DNA of 10,817 nucleotides from Gammaproteobacteria bacterium. GTDB taxonomy: Bacteria; Pseudomonadota; Gammaproteobacteria; Pseudomonadales; Azotimanducaceae_A. Position numbers and translations under genes: made by a program. This document shows, piece after piece, positions 1 to 7,197 of this stretch. The notes beneath the pieces were generated by a model that was not told where the DNA came from, ran no database searches, and saw nothing but the letters and a program-made list of their open reading frames with translations. The DNA lies in NCBI GenBank assembly GCA_002728935.1, contig PBWF01000082.1, positions 8,678 through 19,494 on the forward strand, read 5' to 3'. Numbering within the stretch: the first letter of the stretch is position 1; the number at the start of each line of letters is the position of its first letter.

Positions 1-1019
1 ACAAGCTCCCAACTGGTGTTTTCAGGCGCCAGGTCAAACAATCTCAACGTGACAGCAGAAGACCAGAATATTGACAGGCCGACAGCACTTGCGACGATAG
101 TCCAGCGCTTGTCAATCGAGGAGTGTAACCTTACTGCCATGACAAAACCGATGACGTAGCCGAACACGTTGTTCATAATCAGCCAGCCGATCTGCTGGTC
201 AGTCAGCTCCCAGTAGAAGGTTCCCATGTAGATGCCGAGCGTCTCATGAGTACCGATCATCACCGACAGGAAAAACAACCCGAGGAGCAGGTAGCGGTAG
301 TTGCGATTCTGTAGTGTCGCCCAGATATCAAGAAACAGGTGTCGGACTTTGAATGCCGGCAGACCTTCTGGCGCCGGGTTCAACAGAGGGATTCGATCGC
401 GCGTTGCAACTGCCGACGCCATAATGGCAACAACAATCAATGCACAACCGAACATGATCATGGGCAGGTAGGCTTCCTGCTGCATTCTGCCGTTTTCATA
501 GGAAGGAAAAATCAGGAACCAGACGACGACATGCATCGTCACAACGCCAGCATAGGTGAAGATGTTGTTGTAGCTCATCACCTTGGAACGTTCCAGGTAG
601 TCGTCTGACAGTTCCGCACCGAGAGCCAGGTGAGGCACGGCAAACAGCGTAATAGACAGTCGCATCATGATCAGAAAACACATGAACCAGGCAAACAGCG
701 TCCACTCCGAGAGACCGTCGGGCGGATGATAGATAAAAAAGATGGAGGCGATCACCGGCAATGGCGCAGCGAACATCCAGGGATGTCGACGACCCAGCCG
801 GGAGCGGGTCCTGTCCGACAGGGACCCAACCACAGGGTCAGAAACCGCATCAAAGCAGATGCCAATAAACACTGCCGCACCGGTTAATGTGCCGGAGAGA
901 CCAAGAATCTGGTTGTAGTAGAAAAAGGTAAGAGCGTTGAAAATCCAGTTGGTGGAGGCTTCACCCATTGCACCCACACCAAAGGCCAGCTTGGTACGCA
1001 TTGGTAAACTATCTGACAT
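1..1019 (-). CDS. MFS transporter, GPH (MelB-like) family, C-terminus cut by window edge
   Basis: This inner-membrane carrier probably moves a glycoside or other small organic solute in symport with a cation. About 339 residues are visible and the rest lies beyond the left edge. The protein opens MSDSLPMRTKLAFG and carries the family signature between TM2 and TM3 at residues 57-83 (DAVSDP, GSLSDRTRSR, GRRHPWMF). The conserved stretch VPHLALGAELSDDYLERS follows around residue 128, and several hydrophobic helices are evident. The start ATG (1017-1019) shares one base with the TGA stop of the upstream gene (TGATG), so translation is probably coupled. It is plainly paralogous to the 495-residue neighbour, which suggests a tandem duplication followed by divergence, perhaps for different substrates. 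The family assignment is firm; the substrate is unknown. Confidence 0.88.
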   Translation of the reverse strand, partial: MSDSLPMRTKLAFGVGAMGEASTNWIFNALTFFYYNQILGLSGTLTGAAVFIGICFDAVSDPVVGSLSDRTRSRLGRRHPWMFAAPLPVIASIFFIYHPPDGLSEWTLFAWFMCFLIMMRLSITLFAVPHLALGAELSDDYLERSKVMSYNNIFTYAGVVTMHVVVWFLIFPSYENGRMQQEAYLPMIMFGCALIVVAIMASAVATRDRIPLLNPAPEGLPAFKVRHLFLDIWATLQNRNYRYLLLGLFFLSVMIGTHETLGIYMGTFYWELTDQQIGWLIMNNVFGYVIGFVMAVRLHSSIDKRWTIVASAVGLSIFWSSAVTLRLFDLAPENTSWEL

Positions 1020-2506
1020 CAGACATTCCTGTTCTCACTCTCGCGCACCAGTGAACGCCAACCTGCAGAATATGCTCTTTTCGCCTCGAGTTCCGCCAGG
1101 ATATCCTGGTGTGTCTTTTTATCGATCTGGTACATCGTCATAAAAACCACGGCAAGCAGATACATGATCAGGTAGAGAGGACCATTCAGGAACAATAGAC
1201 CTGTCAGCGTTTCCTCGGCCAACCCGCCGACTTCAGCGTTTTCGGGGAAGCCAATGAACTCCAGCCCGAACCCTCCCAACAGACCGCCAACTCCACTAGT
1301 CGCCTTGATGCCAAAACTGCGCACCGAAAAAATCACGCCTTCCGAACGTTCACCCGTGTTCAGTTCATGTTGATCCGCAACATCGACCAGCTGAGAATCA
1401 ATGATGATGGCGGATACGGGGAAAATCATGTAGCCAAGCAACAGCGGCACAAAAAGGGCAAACAAAATGAAGGGCGAGTCATTGGCAGGAAAAATGTCCA
1501 GCATCTTCAGGTGATGCGGCAACGAGATCAGAATGCAGGTTGTGAGCGTTGCCATAATGAGAATGTGCTTCTTGTCCATCCGCTTCGATAAAAATGCCAG
1601 CAGGGGAAGCGCCACCAGCACCCCGGGCACCTTTGCAGCACCTGCCCAGAACATGGCCTCGGACGACAATTCATAGACATAGATGTAGGCGTAGGTCGCG
1701 ACAATACCGAGAATCCCCAGGCCTGCATAAATGGTCAACAGGCTGAGACAGGCTGAAAGATAAGAAACATTTCCCAGCAACGCGGCCAGCTGGCCGAAGT
1801 AGTTTGGGAAGCTGAACTTCTTGCTGATCTCAAAATCATGCAGGTAGGGCAGCTGGTTCAGCGTTCCAAACGAGCACACCAGGACGGAAAAGACGATAGT
1901 CACTGAACCAACGGCAGACAGGACAAAATAACCTGATTCGTTCAGCAAGCCGTTATCGTATTCCGGTGTCGACGGAAAGACGACAACGACCAGGATCATC
2001 GCCGTAAACAGGGACAGGAGCTGCTGGACCACCGAGTTGTAACCGAAGACTGAAGACCTTTCTTCATAATCGTCTGTCAACTCCGCACCAAGCGCATCGT
2101 GCGGAATCAGGTAGAAGGTCTGCGACAGTCGAAGGAACACCAGGAAGACAACCAGCCATATGAAGTAGCCTGTTTCTGAAAGACCATCTACAGGCTGATA
2201 AAGAAAATAGAAAGAGACGGCGATCGGCAGCGCTGATGCGAACATGAAGGGATGACGCCTGCCCCAGCGACTCCGAAATCGATCAGACACGGCGCCGATC
2301 AACGGATCTGAAATCGCATCGACAATGCTGGCAATCAGGAAAGCAGTACCGGCAAGAGCTGGTGAAATACCGAGCACCTGGTTGTAAAAAAGAACGGTAA
2401 CAATGGCACCGGCGGTTACGACAGCTTCCTGCAGGGCGCCGGATGCAAAAAGGAGTTTGGTTTTCACCGACAGTTTTCGTCGCCTGGTGGCAGTCGCTTC
2501 AGACAT
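1019..2506 (-). CDS. MFS transporter, GPH (MelB-like) family
   Basis: Complete 495-residue inner-membrane transporter, a normal length for a 12-helix GPH carrier. The loop after TM2 holds the family signature at residues 63-89 (DAISDP, GAVSDRFRSR, GRRHPFMF). The second conserved block LIPHDALGAELTDDYEERS lies around residue 133. Hydrophobic segments alternate with short loops to the C-terminus, where a soluble tail rich in charged residues follows (QIDKKTHQDILAELEAKR). The start at 2506 leaves a basic N-terminus (TRRRKLSVKTK), as usual for the cytoplasmic end; no strong Shine-Dalgarno precedes it. It is first in a minus-strand pair with the other GPH gene and diverges from the SDR at 2650, so it may share control with the SDR/dioxygenase unit. 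The substrate cannot be inferred; sugars, glycosides and carboxylates are all known for this superfamily. Confidence 0.9.
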   Translation of the reverse strand: MSEATATRRRKLSVKTKLLFASGALQEAVVTAGAIVTVLFYNQVLGISPALAGTAFLIASIVDAISDPLIGAVSDRFRSRWGRRHPFMFASALPIAVSFYFLYQPVDGLSETGYFIWLVVFLVFLRLSQTFYLIPHDALGAELTDDYEERSSVFGYNSVVQQLLSLFTAMILVVVVFPSTPEYDNGLLNESGYFVLSAVGSVTIVFSVLVCSFGTLNQLPYLHDFEISKKFSFPNYFGQLAALLGNVSYLSACLSLLTIYAGLGILGIVATYAYIYVYELSSEAMFWAGAAKVPGVLVALPLLAFLSKRMDKKHILIMATLTTCILISLPHHLKMLDIFPANDSPFILFALFVPLLLGYMIFPVSAIIIDSQLVDVADQHELNTGERSEGVIFSVRSFGIKATSGVGGLLGGFGLEFIGFPENAEVGGLAEETLTGLLFLNGPLYLIMYLLAVVFMTMYQIDKKTHQDILAELEAKRAYSAGWRSLVRESENRNV

Positions 2507-2554
2507 TGATCACGAGTATCAAAAGAAAGCAGTGTAATGCAAACACCAGTGCGG

Positions 2555-2579
2555 ATCTCACTCGGCATCGAGGTGAGAT
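2555..2579. promoter_or_regulatory. Inverted repeat in the divergent transporter/SDR control region, candidate operator
   Basis: Arms ATCTCAC (2555-2561) and GTGAGAT (2573-2579) are perfect complements separated by 11 bases. The inner TCG and CGA can extend the pairing with a bulge. It lies about midway between the divergent starts at 2506 and 2650, a usual place for a dimeric repressor or activator site. No regulator gene of a standard family is visible in the window, so the binding protein is unknown. It could also act as an RNA hairpin in a leader. Confidence 0.4.
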
Positions 2580-2614
2580 TTGGTCTTCCACCCATTTTCT
2601 GTTCATCCGTGCTT

Positions 2615-2643
2615 TTGACACCCTCGCCCGCTTCTGACACTTT
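2615..2643 (+). promoter_or_regulatory. Candidate promoter for the SDR/dioxygenase unit
   Basis: A perfect TTGACA hexamer (2615-2620) is followed 17 bases later by CACTTT (2638-2643), a poor -10 box. If used, transcription would start close to the ATG at 2650, giving a leaderless or nearly leaderless mRNA. That fits the lack of a Shine-Dalgarno before this ATG. TGACAC occurs twice with 19-base spacing (2616-2621 and 2635-2640), so part of the signal may instead be a regulator site. Confidence 0.35.
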
Positions 2644-2649
2644 TGTGGT

Positions 2650-3426
2650 ATGTCGAAGTTTTCACTAGCCGGAAAAACAGCGGTTATCACAGGCGGCGCT
2701 GGTGGCCTGGGACGAGCCATGATCGCTGCCTATGCAGAAGCGGGAGCTAACGTCGTAGTCGCCAGTCGTAACAGGGAGAAGATTGAGGCCGAGGCTGCGG
2801 CAATCCGCGACAAGGGGCAAAGCGCGGTTGCTATTGCCGTTGATGTTACCGATGCAGAGCAGGTAGACAACCTGGTCGCGAACACTGTCATGGAATTTGG
2901 CGCACTCGATATCATCGTCAACAACGCCGGACGCTGGGGCCGAAGTCACCTGGCTGAAGAAACGCCCCTCGATGAATGGCGGCAGGTCGTTGATCAAAAC
3001 CTCACTGGTGTGTTTATTCCCTGCATGGCGGCAGGTCGCCAAATGATCAAGCAGCAGTCCGGCAAGATCATAAACATTTCGTCAACGGCAGGCAGCAAAG
3101 GCAACCCGCATCAACTGCATTACTCTGCAGCGAAAGCGGGAGTTATCAGCCTGACCAACAATCTCGCCTACATGTGGGCAAAGCACAACATTAACGTCAA
3201 CTGCATCTTGCCCGGCCTGATAGCCACCGAGGAGTTGAAGAGTTACGGCATCATCCCGGATGGCACCGACGATGAAGGTAACCCCATCCCAAGGCTGGAG
3301 CTGACTCCAGATCCAGAGGACGTCGCCAACCTCACTCTCTTTCTGGGCTCACCGGCATCAGACGCATTGACAGGAGAACTGTATCCCATTCGCGCCTGGC
3401 TAAAATCGGAGCGGTTCTGGCAATAA
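2650..3426 (+). CDS. Short-chain dehydrogenase/reductase (SDR), unusual C-terminus
   Basis: NAD(P)-dependent oxidoreductase of the classical SDR family, acting on a hydroxyl or carbonyl group in the cytoplasm. The 258 residues contain the cofactor motif TGGAGGLG (14-21), Arg40 after the second strand (hinting at NADP(H)), D65-V66, NNAG (91-94), and the catalytic set N117, S145, Y158 and K162 within HYSAAK. The start places the first strand (GKTAVITGG) at the usual distance from the N-terminus. The end is odd: after LTGELYPI, where SDRs normally have a V-D-G-G type segment, it reads IRAWLKSERFWQ and stops. A one-base shift near 3385-3395 would continue into RLAKIGAVLAITRRKHS and end in a TGA overlapping the next gene's ATG. 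The gene lies 16 bp upstream of the dioxygenase, surely one operon. The substrate is unknown. Confidence 0.9.
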   Translation: MSKFSLAGKTAVITGGAGGLGRAMIAAYAEAGANVVVASRNREKIEAEAAAIRDKGQSAVAIAVDVTDAEQVDNLVANTVMEFGALDIIVNNAGRWGRSHLAEETPLDEWRQVVDQNLTGVFIPCMAAGRQMIKQQSGKIINISSTAGSKGNPHQLHYSAAKAGVISLTNNLAYMWAKHNINVNCILPGLIATEELKSYGIIPDGTDDEGNPIPRLELTPDPEDVANLTLFLGSPASDALTGELYPIRAWLKSERFWQ

Positions 3427-3442
3427 CCAGGAGAAAGCATTC

Positions 3443-4339
3443 ATGAACGACAATGAAAAGTACCTGTTCGACCTGCGCGGCTATCTCGTCGTCAAAAACG
3501 TACTTTCCAAATCGCAACTGGAAGATCTGACGGCGCGACTTGAAGAGCAGCGAAAAACCAATCCACATCCAATCCTGGGTTCCGATCGAACCATTTTTCG
3601 CAACCAGGATGACCTGGCGTGGTCGGCACCTTCCCTGCTGGAAATGGGTGGCACCTATCTGGACCTGATCGATCTGCCAGTCATCAGACCATATCTCACC
3701 GCGTTACTCGGGGAACATTTTCGGCTCGACCACGACTACGTCAAGGTTGATGGTGCCATGAAGGACAGAACACTTTACCTGCATGGAGGCGGCCAGGGCG
3801 CTGGTGGCCCCAAGGACCTTGTTGGACCTACAGATGGCGGCCAATGCTACTACCGCTACAGCAACGGAAATTTTTACAACGGCCTAGTTGCAGTCGCCTT
3901 TGAACTCGACACGGTCAATCCGGCTGACGGAGGTTTCGCCTGTGTACCGGGCAGCCACAAATCAAACATCGGCCTGCCATCTGAGTGGCGAATAGCGAAG
4001 ACCCAGGCTGAAGTGCCAGAAATCGTCGAGAGAGTGGCAGTCTCTGCCGGTGACGCCATCATTTTTACGGAAGCCTGCGCCCACGGTACGGTGCCCTGGC
4101 AGGGGGAAGGCGAACGTCGAACCATCTTTTACAAATACTGCCCCCACGCAGTGGCTTGGAGCCCCTGTTACTACAATGCTGACATCTATGAAGGTCTCAC
4201 TGAAGCACAGCGTGAAGCTTTGATGCCGCCGAGTGCTTATGGACCTCACAAGGCGACGCGACATATCTGGGAAAAAGCGCAGGCAGAACAGGCAGAGCTT
4301 AAACAATTGCGTGCAGTAAAACCTCGACCTGGGTCCTGA
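3443..4339 (+). CDS. PhyH-like Fe(II)/2-oxoglutarate dioxygenase, H-G-G variant
   Basis: 298-residue protein of the phytanoyl-CoA dioxygenase (PhyH) superfamily, expected to oxidise a small molecule using Fe(II), O2 and 2-oxoglutarate. AGGAGA (3429-3434), 8 bases before the ATG, is a good ribosome-binding site. Motifs in order: an N-terminal GYLVVKNVLS segment; RLDHDYVKVDG (94-104); LYLHGGGQGAGG (111-122); YNGLVAVAFELD (145-156); DGGFACVPGSHKSN (162-175); GDAIIFTEACAHGTVPW (203-219), with H214 as probable distal iron ligand; and ERRTIFYKY (224-232), with R225 or R226 as probable 2-oxoglutarate ligand. The proximal motif is H114-G115-G116, so the usual Asp of H-x-D is missing. From memory, a large PhyH subgroup in Planctomycetes and Poribacteria has the same HGG block, so this is probably a lineage trait. 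It is co-transcribed with the SDR just upstream. The substrate is unknown; a halogenase-like reaction is possible but unproven. Confidence 0.85.
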   Translation: MNDNEKYLFDLRGYLVVKNVLSKSQLEDLTARLEEQRKTNPHPILGSDRTIFRNQDDLAWSAPSLLEMGGTYLDLIDLPVIRPYLTALLGEHFRLDHDYVKVDGAMKDRTLYLHGGGQGAGGPKDLVGPTDGGQCYYRYSNGNFYNGLVAVAFELDTVNPADGGFACVPGSHKSNIGLPSEWRIAKTQAEVPEIVERVAVSAGDAIIFTEACAHGTVPWQGEGERRTIFYKYCPHAVAWSPCYYNADIYEGLTEAQREALMPPSAYGPHKATRHIWEKAQAEQAELKQLRAVKPRPGS

Positions 4340-4347
4340 TCTGCTTC

Positions 4348-5559
4348 CTAACCACGCTCAACGTGTTTTGGCAGCAAATAAGTCCGATCGATTTCACCGT
4401 CATGAGGCTTGGCAGCAAATCTGTGATCGCGAATCAAGACTTTGCCACTGACCGAAACCTCGTAGTAGATAACCGCTTCCAGCAGGGTCATGAGTAACTG
4501 AAGACGATTATAAGTCAGCACTCGAAAATTCTCCGGGCTGAAACCGCTGCGCAGGCTCTGATGAAGCTCAACGATGTCCTGGATTCCAAGAAACGATTCA
4601 ACGAGCCCCATCAAGGCCTTGCGCGAGCGAAGATTTACCTTGGTCGTGATGATAGGGGTCGAATTTTCACCAAGGGACGAACTGTACTTTAGAGCGATAA
4701 AACTAAGCGGCCGATTTGACGACTGTAGTTTTATTGCCGCAGCGCCAACATGAACAAACAGGTCTAAATCGGTTTCTGCTTCACCGACCATGCCTTCAGG
4801 GACAAGCTTATAGAGAATCTTGCCATAACGGGTCTCCACCTGTTCCAGCAAGCCTGATACCGAATAACAGTCATTCTTGTGCACAAGTTCAAGTTCTTCG
4901 TCCTGAAGCGGGAAGACGTAGTCGAGCCATGAGTCTTTCATAATCGGCCTGAACAACTCGAAGTCAAGACTGTGATCATCGATGTAAAACACACCTCGAT
5001 TACCCATCGCAGCCTGGACACGCAGTACGGTCTTGCGAATCTCGTCAGCATCACTGATGAAACCAGGCACCTGGTTTGACCAGACATTTACAGTGAGGGG
5101 AATGTAGGTATCAGATTCCGGTTCGCTGGCGAGAATTTCACATACCCTGAAACCAGCACCGTCGAGCTCATCGCGCGTGCTCAGATACTCCATCTTGCGA
5201 GCATATTTCTTGTTGAGCTCATACAGATGGATGATCAGTCGTGTATCCGGTCCTACTTTTTCTGCGCCGAGCCGGAGCAGCCGGTCTGCGAGATTGGCTG
5301 ACAGCTCTAGATCTTCAAGGTTGCGGCAAAGTCGCTTATGGGTAGCATGCAGGCTGATTTTCTCGTCCAGCGCCTGGGAGATGTCGGTCAGGTTGACGGA
5401 CCTGGACCTGCTGATACCAAGCAACATGCTGCGAATGAACTTGATCCCTACCTTTCCCAGTTGGGGACCCAGTTCATCGGAGCATAAGAGCTCGACGAAA
5501 TCACCGATGCTTAATTCAGCTTTGGCTCTGTCCATCCAGTAATTTTGATCTTCACCCAT
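4348..5559 (-). CDS. IS4-type DDE transposase-like protein with altered catalytic site
   Basis: Intact 403-residue protein whose architecture recalls IS4-family transposases. It has an N-terminal helical segment (residues 37-100: FIRSMLLGISRSRSVNLTDI, KISLHATHKRLCRNLEDL). An RNase H-like core follows, in which LIIHLYELNKKYARKMEYL (108-126) aligns by eye with the family pattern L-I-V-D-x-S-D-I-x-K-x-Y-A-K-K-M-E. Then come IPLTVNVWSNQVPGFISDADEI (153-174) and NRGVFYIDDHSLDFELF (187-203). The first catalytic Asp is replaced by His111, while D194/D195 fit the second Asp. E331 in QDIVELHQSLRSGF is a possible third acid, though the usual Y-x2-R-x3-E pattern is weak. No terminal inverted repeats or target duplications are visible within about 50 bp. 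It converges with the dioxygenase at 4339 (8-bp gap) and diverges from the PhyH gene at 5713. It may be a recent non-functional copy or a domesticated DNA-binding protein. The family call is from motif memory and needs a profile search. Confidence 0.65.
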   Translation of the reverse strand: MGEDQNYWMDRAKAELSIGDFVELLCSDELGPQLGKVGIKFIRSMLLGISRSRSVNLTDISQALDEKISLHATHKRLCRNLEDLELSANLADRLLRLGAEKVGPDTRLIIHLYELNKKYARKMEYLSTRDELDGAGFRVCEILASEPESDTYIPLTVNVWSNQVPGFISDADEIRKTVLRVQAAMGNRGVFYIDDHSLDFELFRPIMKDSWLDYVFPLQDEELELVHKNDCYSVSGLLEQVETRYGKILYKLVPEGMVGEAETDLDLFVHVGAAAIKLQSSNRPLSFIALKYSSSLGENSTPIITTKVNLRSRKALMGLVESFLGIQDIVELHQSLRSGFSPENFRVLTYNRLQLLMTLLEAVIYYEVSVSGKVLIRDHRFAAKPHDGEIDRTYLLPKHVERG

Positions 5560-5578
5560 TGTCTTGCAACTGGTAAAT

Positions 5579-5591
5579 GGTGATATTCACC
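5579..5591. promoter_or_regulatory. Palindrome GGTGA-n3-TCACC between divergent genes, candidate operator
   Basis: GGTGATATTCACC has perfect five-base arms around TAT. It lies 20 bp upstream of the start of the transposase-like gene and about 120 bp upstream of the second PhyH gene, in the 153-bp divergent gap 5560-5712. AAAATTTT follows at 5593-5600. The half site TTCACCCA occurs at 5586-5593 and again at 5551-5558, across the transposase-like start codon. Short palindromes arise by chance, so this is only a candidate site. Confidence 0.3.
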
Positions 5592-5676
5592 CAAAATTTT
5601 GTTTCGCCACTACCGGTCGCTGCTGATTTTGGGGGAGAAAGACCCTGCCAAACTCCTGCGAAGCGGGCAGGACGCG

Positions 5677-5682
5677 TATACT
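5677..5682 (+). promoter_or_regulatory. Candidate -10 box for the second PhyH gene
   Basis: TATACT at 5677-5682 is a close match to the sigma-70 -10 consensus. The hexamer 17 bases upstream (TCCTGC, 5654-5659) is a weak -35. Transcription would begin near 5689, giving a leader of about 24 bases before the ATG at 5713. This supports starting the protein at 5713 and not at the in-frame TTG at 5599. Confidence 0.35.
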
Positions 5683-5712
5683 ATTGTTGGCTATACGTGG
5701 GCAGACAAGTTG

Positions 5713-6351
5713 ATGGTCGACATCGATATACAGCATTCAAGAAAAAAGTTCGAAGAGGACGGTTTCGTCATTCTCAGGGGGTTCATTGACCCGGAACAGG
5801 TAGAAGAGATCGGCAGACGTGCGGAATGTGTGCTCGCCAAACGCAAAGAGTACGCGGAGCGATACACCAACATTACCAAGGGCCTGGAAAAGGTCGATGA
5901 CTACTTCGACGACCTGATGAATCAGGGCCCACAGGTTGCCATCCTGACGGAGCTACTTGGGACGCCACCCGTGCCTGTAACCTCGAGCTTTTTTACCAAG
6001 AATAAAAACAGTGAGGAGGTACACCCTCATTCAGACGCCATGTACGGTGGCGTTATCTGGATCGCCATCGACCCAACAAACCGTGAAAACGGATGCCTCC
6101 ATTTTATCAGGGGGTCGCATTTAAGAGAGGAAGAGTTTTCCTACCTTCGCCCCCATGAACCCAATGATCTTTCCGCCCACCCGGACGTTGTTGAAGCCGT
6201 GATGGAACCCGGCGACATCGTCTTTTTCCGGCCAACGACCGTGCACTGGTCAGGACCAAACCACAATGGTTCACCAAGGCGAGGTTTCAACTGTTTCTAC
6301 ACGGGTGATCCAGGAAGTCTCGAAAAAGACGCCCGGGCGAAGCGGCCCTAG
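5713..6351 (+). CDS. PhyH-type Fe(II)/2-oxoglutarate dioxygenase, canonical active site
   Basis: 212-residue oxygenase of the phytanoyl-CoA dioxygenase superfamily, expected to hydroxylate an unidentified small molecule in the cytoplasm. Residues 1-25 (MVDIDIQHSRKKFEEDGFVI) match the usual N-terminal helix and first strand. VHPHSDAMYGG contains the proximal iron ligands H106 and D108. ENGCLHFIRGSH (125-136) is the typical turn before the lid. GDIVFFRPTTVHWSGPNHN (167-185) supplies distal H178, and R189 or R190 in SPRRGFNCFY should bind 2-oxoglutarate. An in-frame extension to TTG at 5599 exists, but its residues look unlike this family and the -10 box at 5677 lies inside it, so I start at the ATG 5713. 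Ribosome-binding sequence is weak. It is only distantly similar to the dioxygenase at 3443, lacks that protein's HGG block, and is shorter than most PhyH proteins. The gene ends 15 bp from the convergent SDR. Confidence 0.85.
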   Translation: MVDIDIQHSRKKFEEDGFVILRGFIDPEQVEEIGRRAECVLAKRKEYAERYTNITKGLEKVDDYFDDLMNQGPQVAILTELLGTPPVPVTSSFFTKNKNSEEVHPHSDAMYGGVIWIAIDPTNRENGCLHFIRGSHLREEEFSYLRPHEPNDLSAHPDVVEAVMEPGDIVFFRPTTVHWSGPNHNGSPRRGFNCFYTGDPGSLEKDARAKRP

Positions 6352-6366
6352 ATTCTGTAACGCGTC

Positions 6367-7158
6367 TTATCGACGGACCCTGTGGCCACCATCTAGGTTC
6401 AGCACTTCCCCCGTGAAATACGCTCCGGCACGACTGCACAACATAATCGCCACGCCGGCAATGTCTTCAGGGCCACCATAACGATGCGCCGGTAACCTCT
6501 CCAGTTCAGCCTTAAATGCCTCCGATTCAGGGTTCTGCCATGCCCCCCTGGTCATCTCAGAATAGAATCGACCCGGTGCGATTGCGTTAACCCGGATGTG
6601 ATCATCAGCCAGTGCGAGGGCCAGTTGCGGTGTCAGGTGTTCAAGACCTTTCTTGCTGGTCGAATACGCCATGACGTGAGGAAAAACCTCGCTGGCTGCG
6701 ACAGTGCTGATAAAAATAACACTCGAAGGGGTCTCCAGGGTTGCGCGCTTGCGTAAGAGACCAAGCAGCGACTGAGTCAGGAACAACGGTGATCGCAGAT
6801 TCAGATCAAGAGTTCTGTCCCAATCCTCAACTTTGAGATCGTCGATATAGGCACCGGTACCAATACCGGCATTGTTCACCAAAACGTCAACATACTCTTC
6901 GGCATTTCGGATCGACGCAGAAAGCGCCTCCACACCCTTCATGTCTGAGAGGTCGCCCGGCACTGCAATACACTGTCCGTCAGCGACCTGGGACAGCTCC
7001 TCAGCTTTGGCTACCAGCTTATCTTCCGACCGGGCGGTAATATACACGCGGGCTGCGCCTGACTCGAGAAAACCTTGAGCCATATAACTGCCAAGGCCAC
7101 TGGATCCACCGGTGACAACACAAACTTTACCGGTCATCGAGAAGAGGTTTTTTATCAT
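6367..7158 (-). CDS. Short-chain dehydrogenase/reductase (SDR)
   Basis: Complete 263-residue classical SDR. Visible are TGGSSGLG (16-23) for the dinucleotide, A42-R43 after the second strand (suggesting NADP(H)), G68-D69-L70, NNAG (95-98), N120, S151, and Y165-S-T-S-K169, with the structural tail TGEVLNLDGGHRVRR at the end. All catalytic residues are present and the C-terminal DGG segment is intact, in contrast to the SDR at 2650. The general layout resembles RhlG/FabG-like enzymes, but I cannot set a substrate. It is on the same strand as the TonB receptor, 113 bp downstream of it and behind a terminator hairpin, so it probably has its own promoter or depends on read-through. No strong Shine-Dalgarno is seen before the ATG. 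It may oxidise the alcohol formed by a neighbouring dioxygenase (inference). Confidence 0.92.
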   Translation of the reverse strand: MIKNLFSMTGKVCVVTGGSSGLGSYMAQGFLESGAARVYITARSEDKLVAKAEELSQVADGQCIAVPGDLSDMKGVEALSASIRNAEEYVDVLVNNAGIGTGAYIDDLKVEDWDRTLDLNLRSPLFLTQSLLGLLRKRATLETPSSVIFISTVAASEVFPHVMAYSTSKKGLEHLTPQLALALADDHIRVNAIAPGRFYSEMTRGAWQNPESEAFKAELERLPAHRYGGPEDIAGVAIMLCSRAGAYFTGEVLNLDGGHRVRR

Positions 7159-7197
7159 CTTGGCAAGCGAGGCAAAGAGAAATCTTTACTCAGAGGC

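Noticed and set aside
2665..3042. 125-codon minus-strand open frame
   Set aside because: It is antisense to the SDR cofactor and catalytic region, which carries the full motif set.
4300..5640. A complete insertion sequence around the transposase-like gene
   Set aside because: By eye I find no matching terminal inverted repeats or short target duplications near either end; the neighbouring genes end or begin normally beside it.
5599..5712. 38-residue extension of the second PhyH protein from a TTG codon
   Set aside because: The residues do not resemble the family, the start codon is rare, and the likely -10 box lies inside it.
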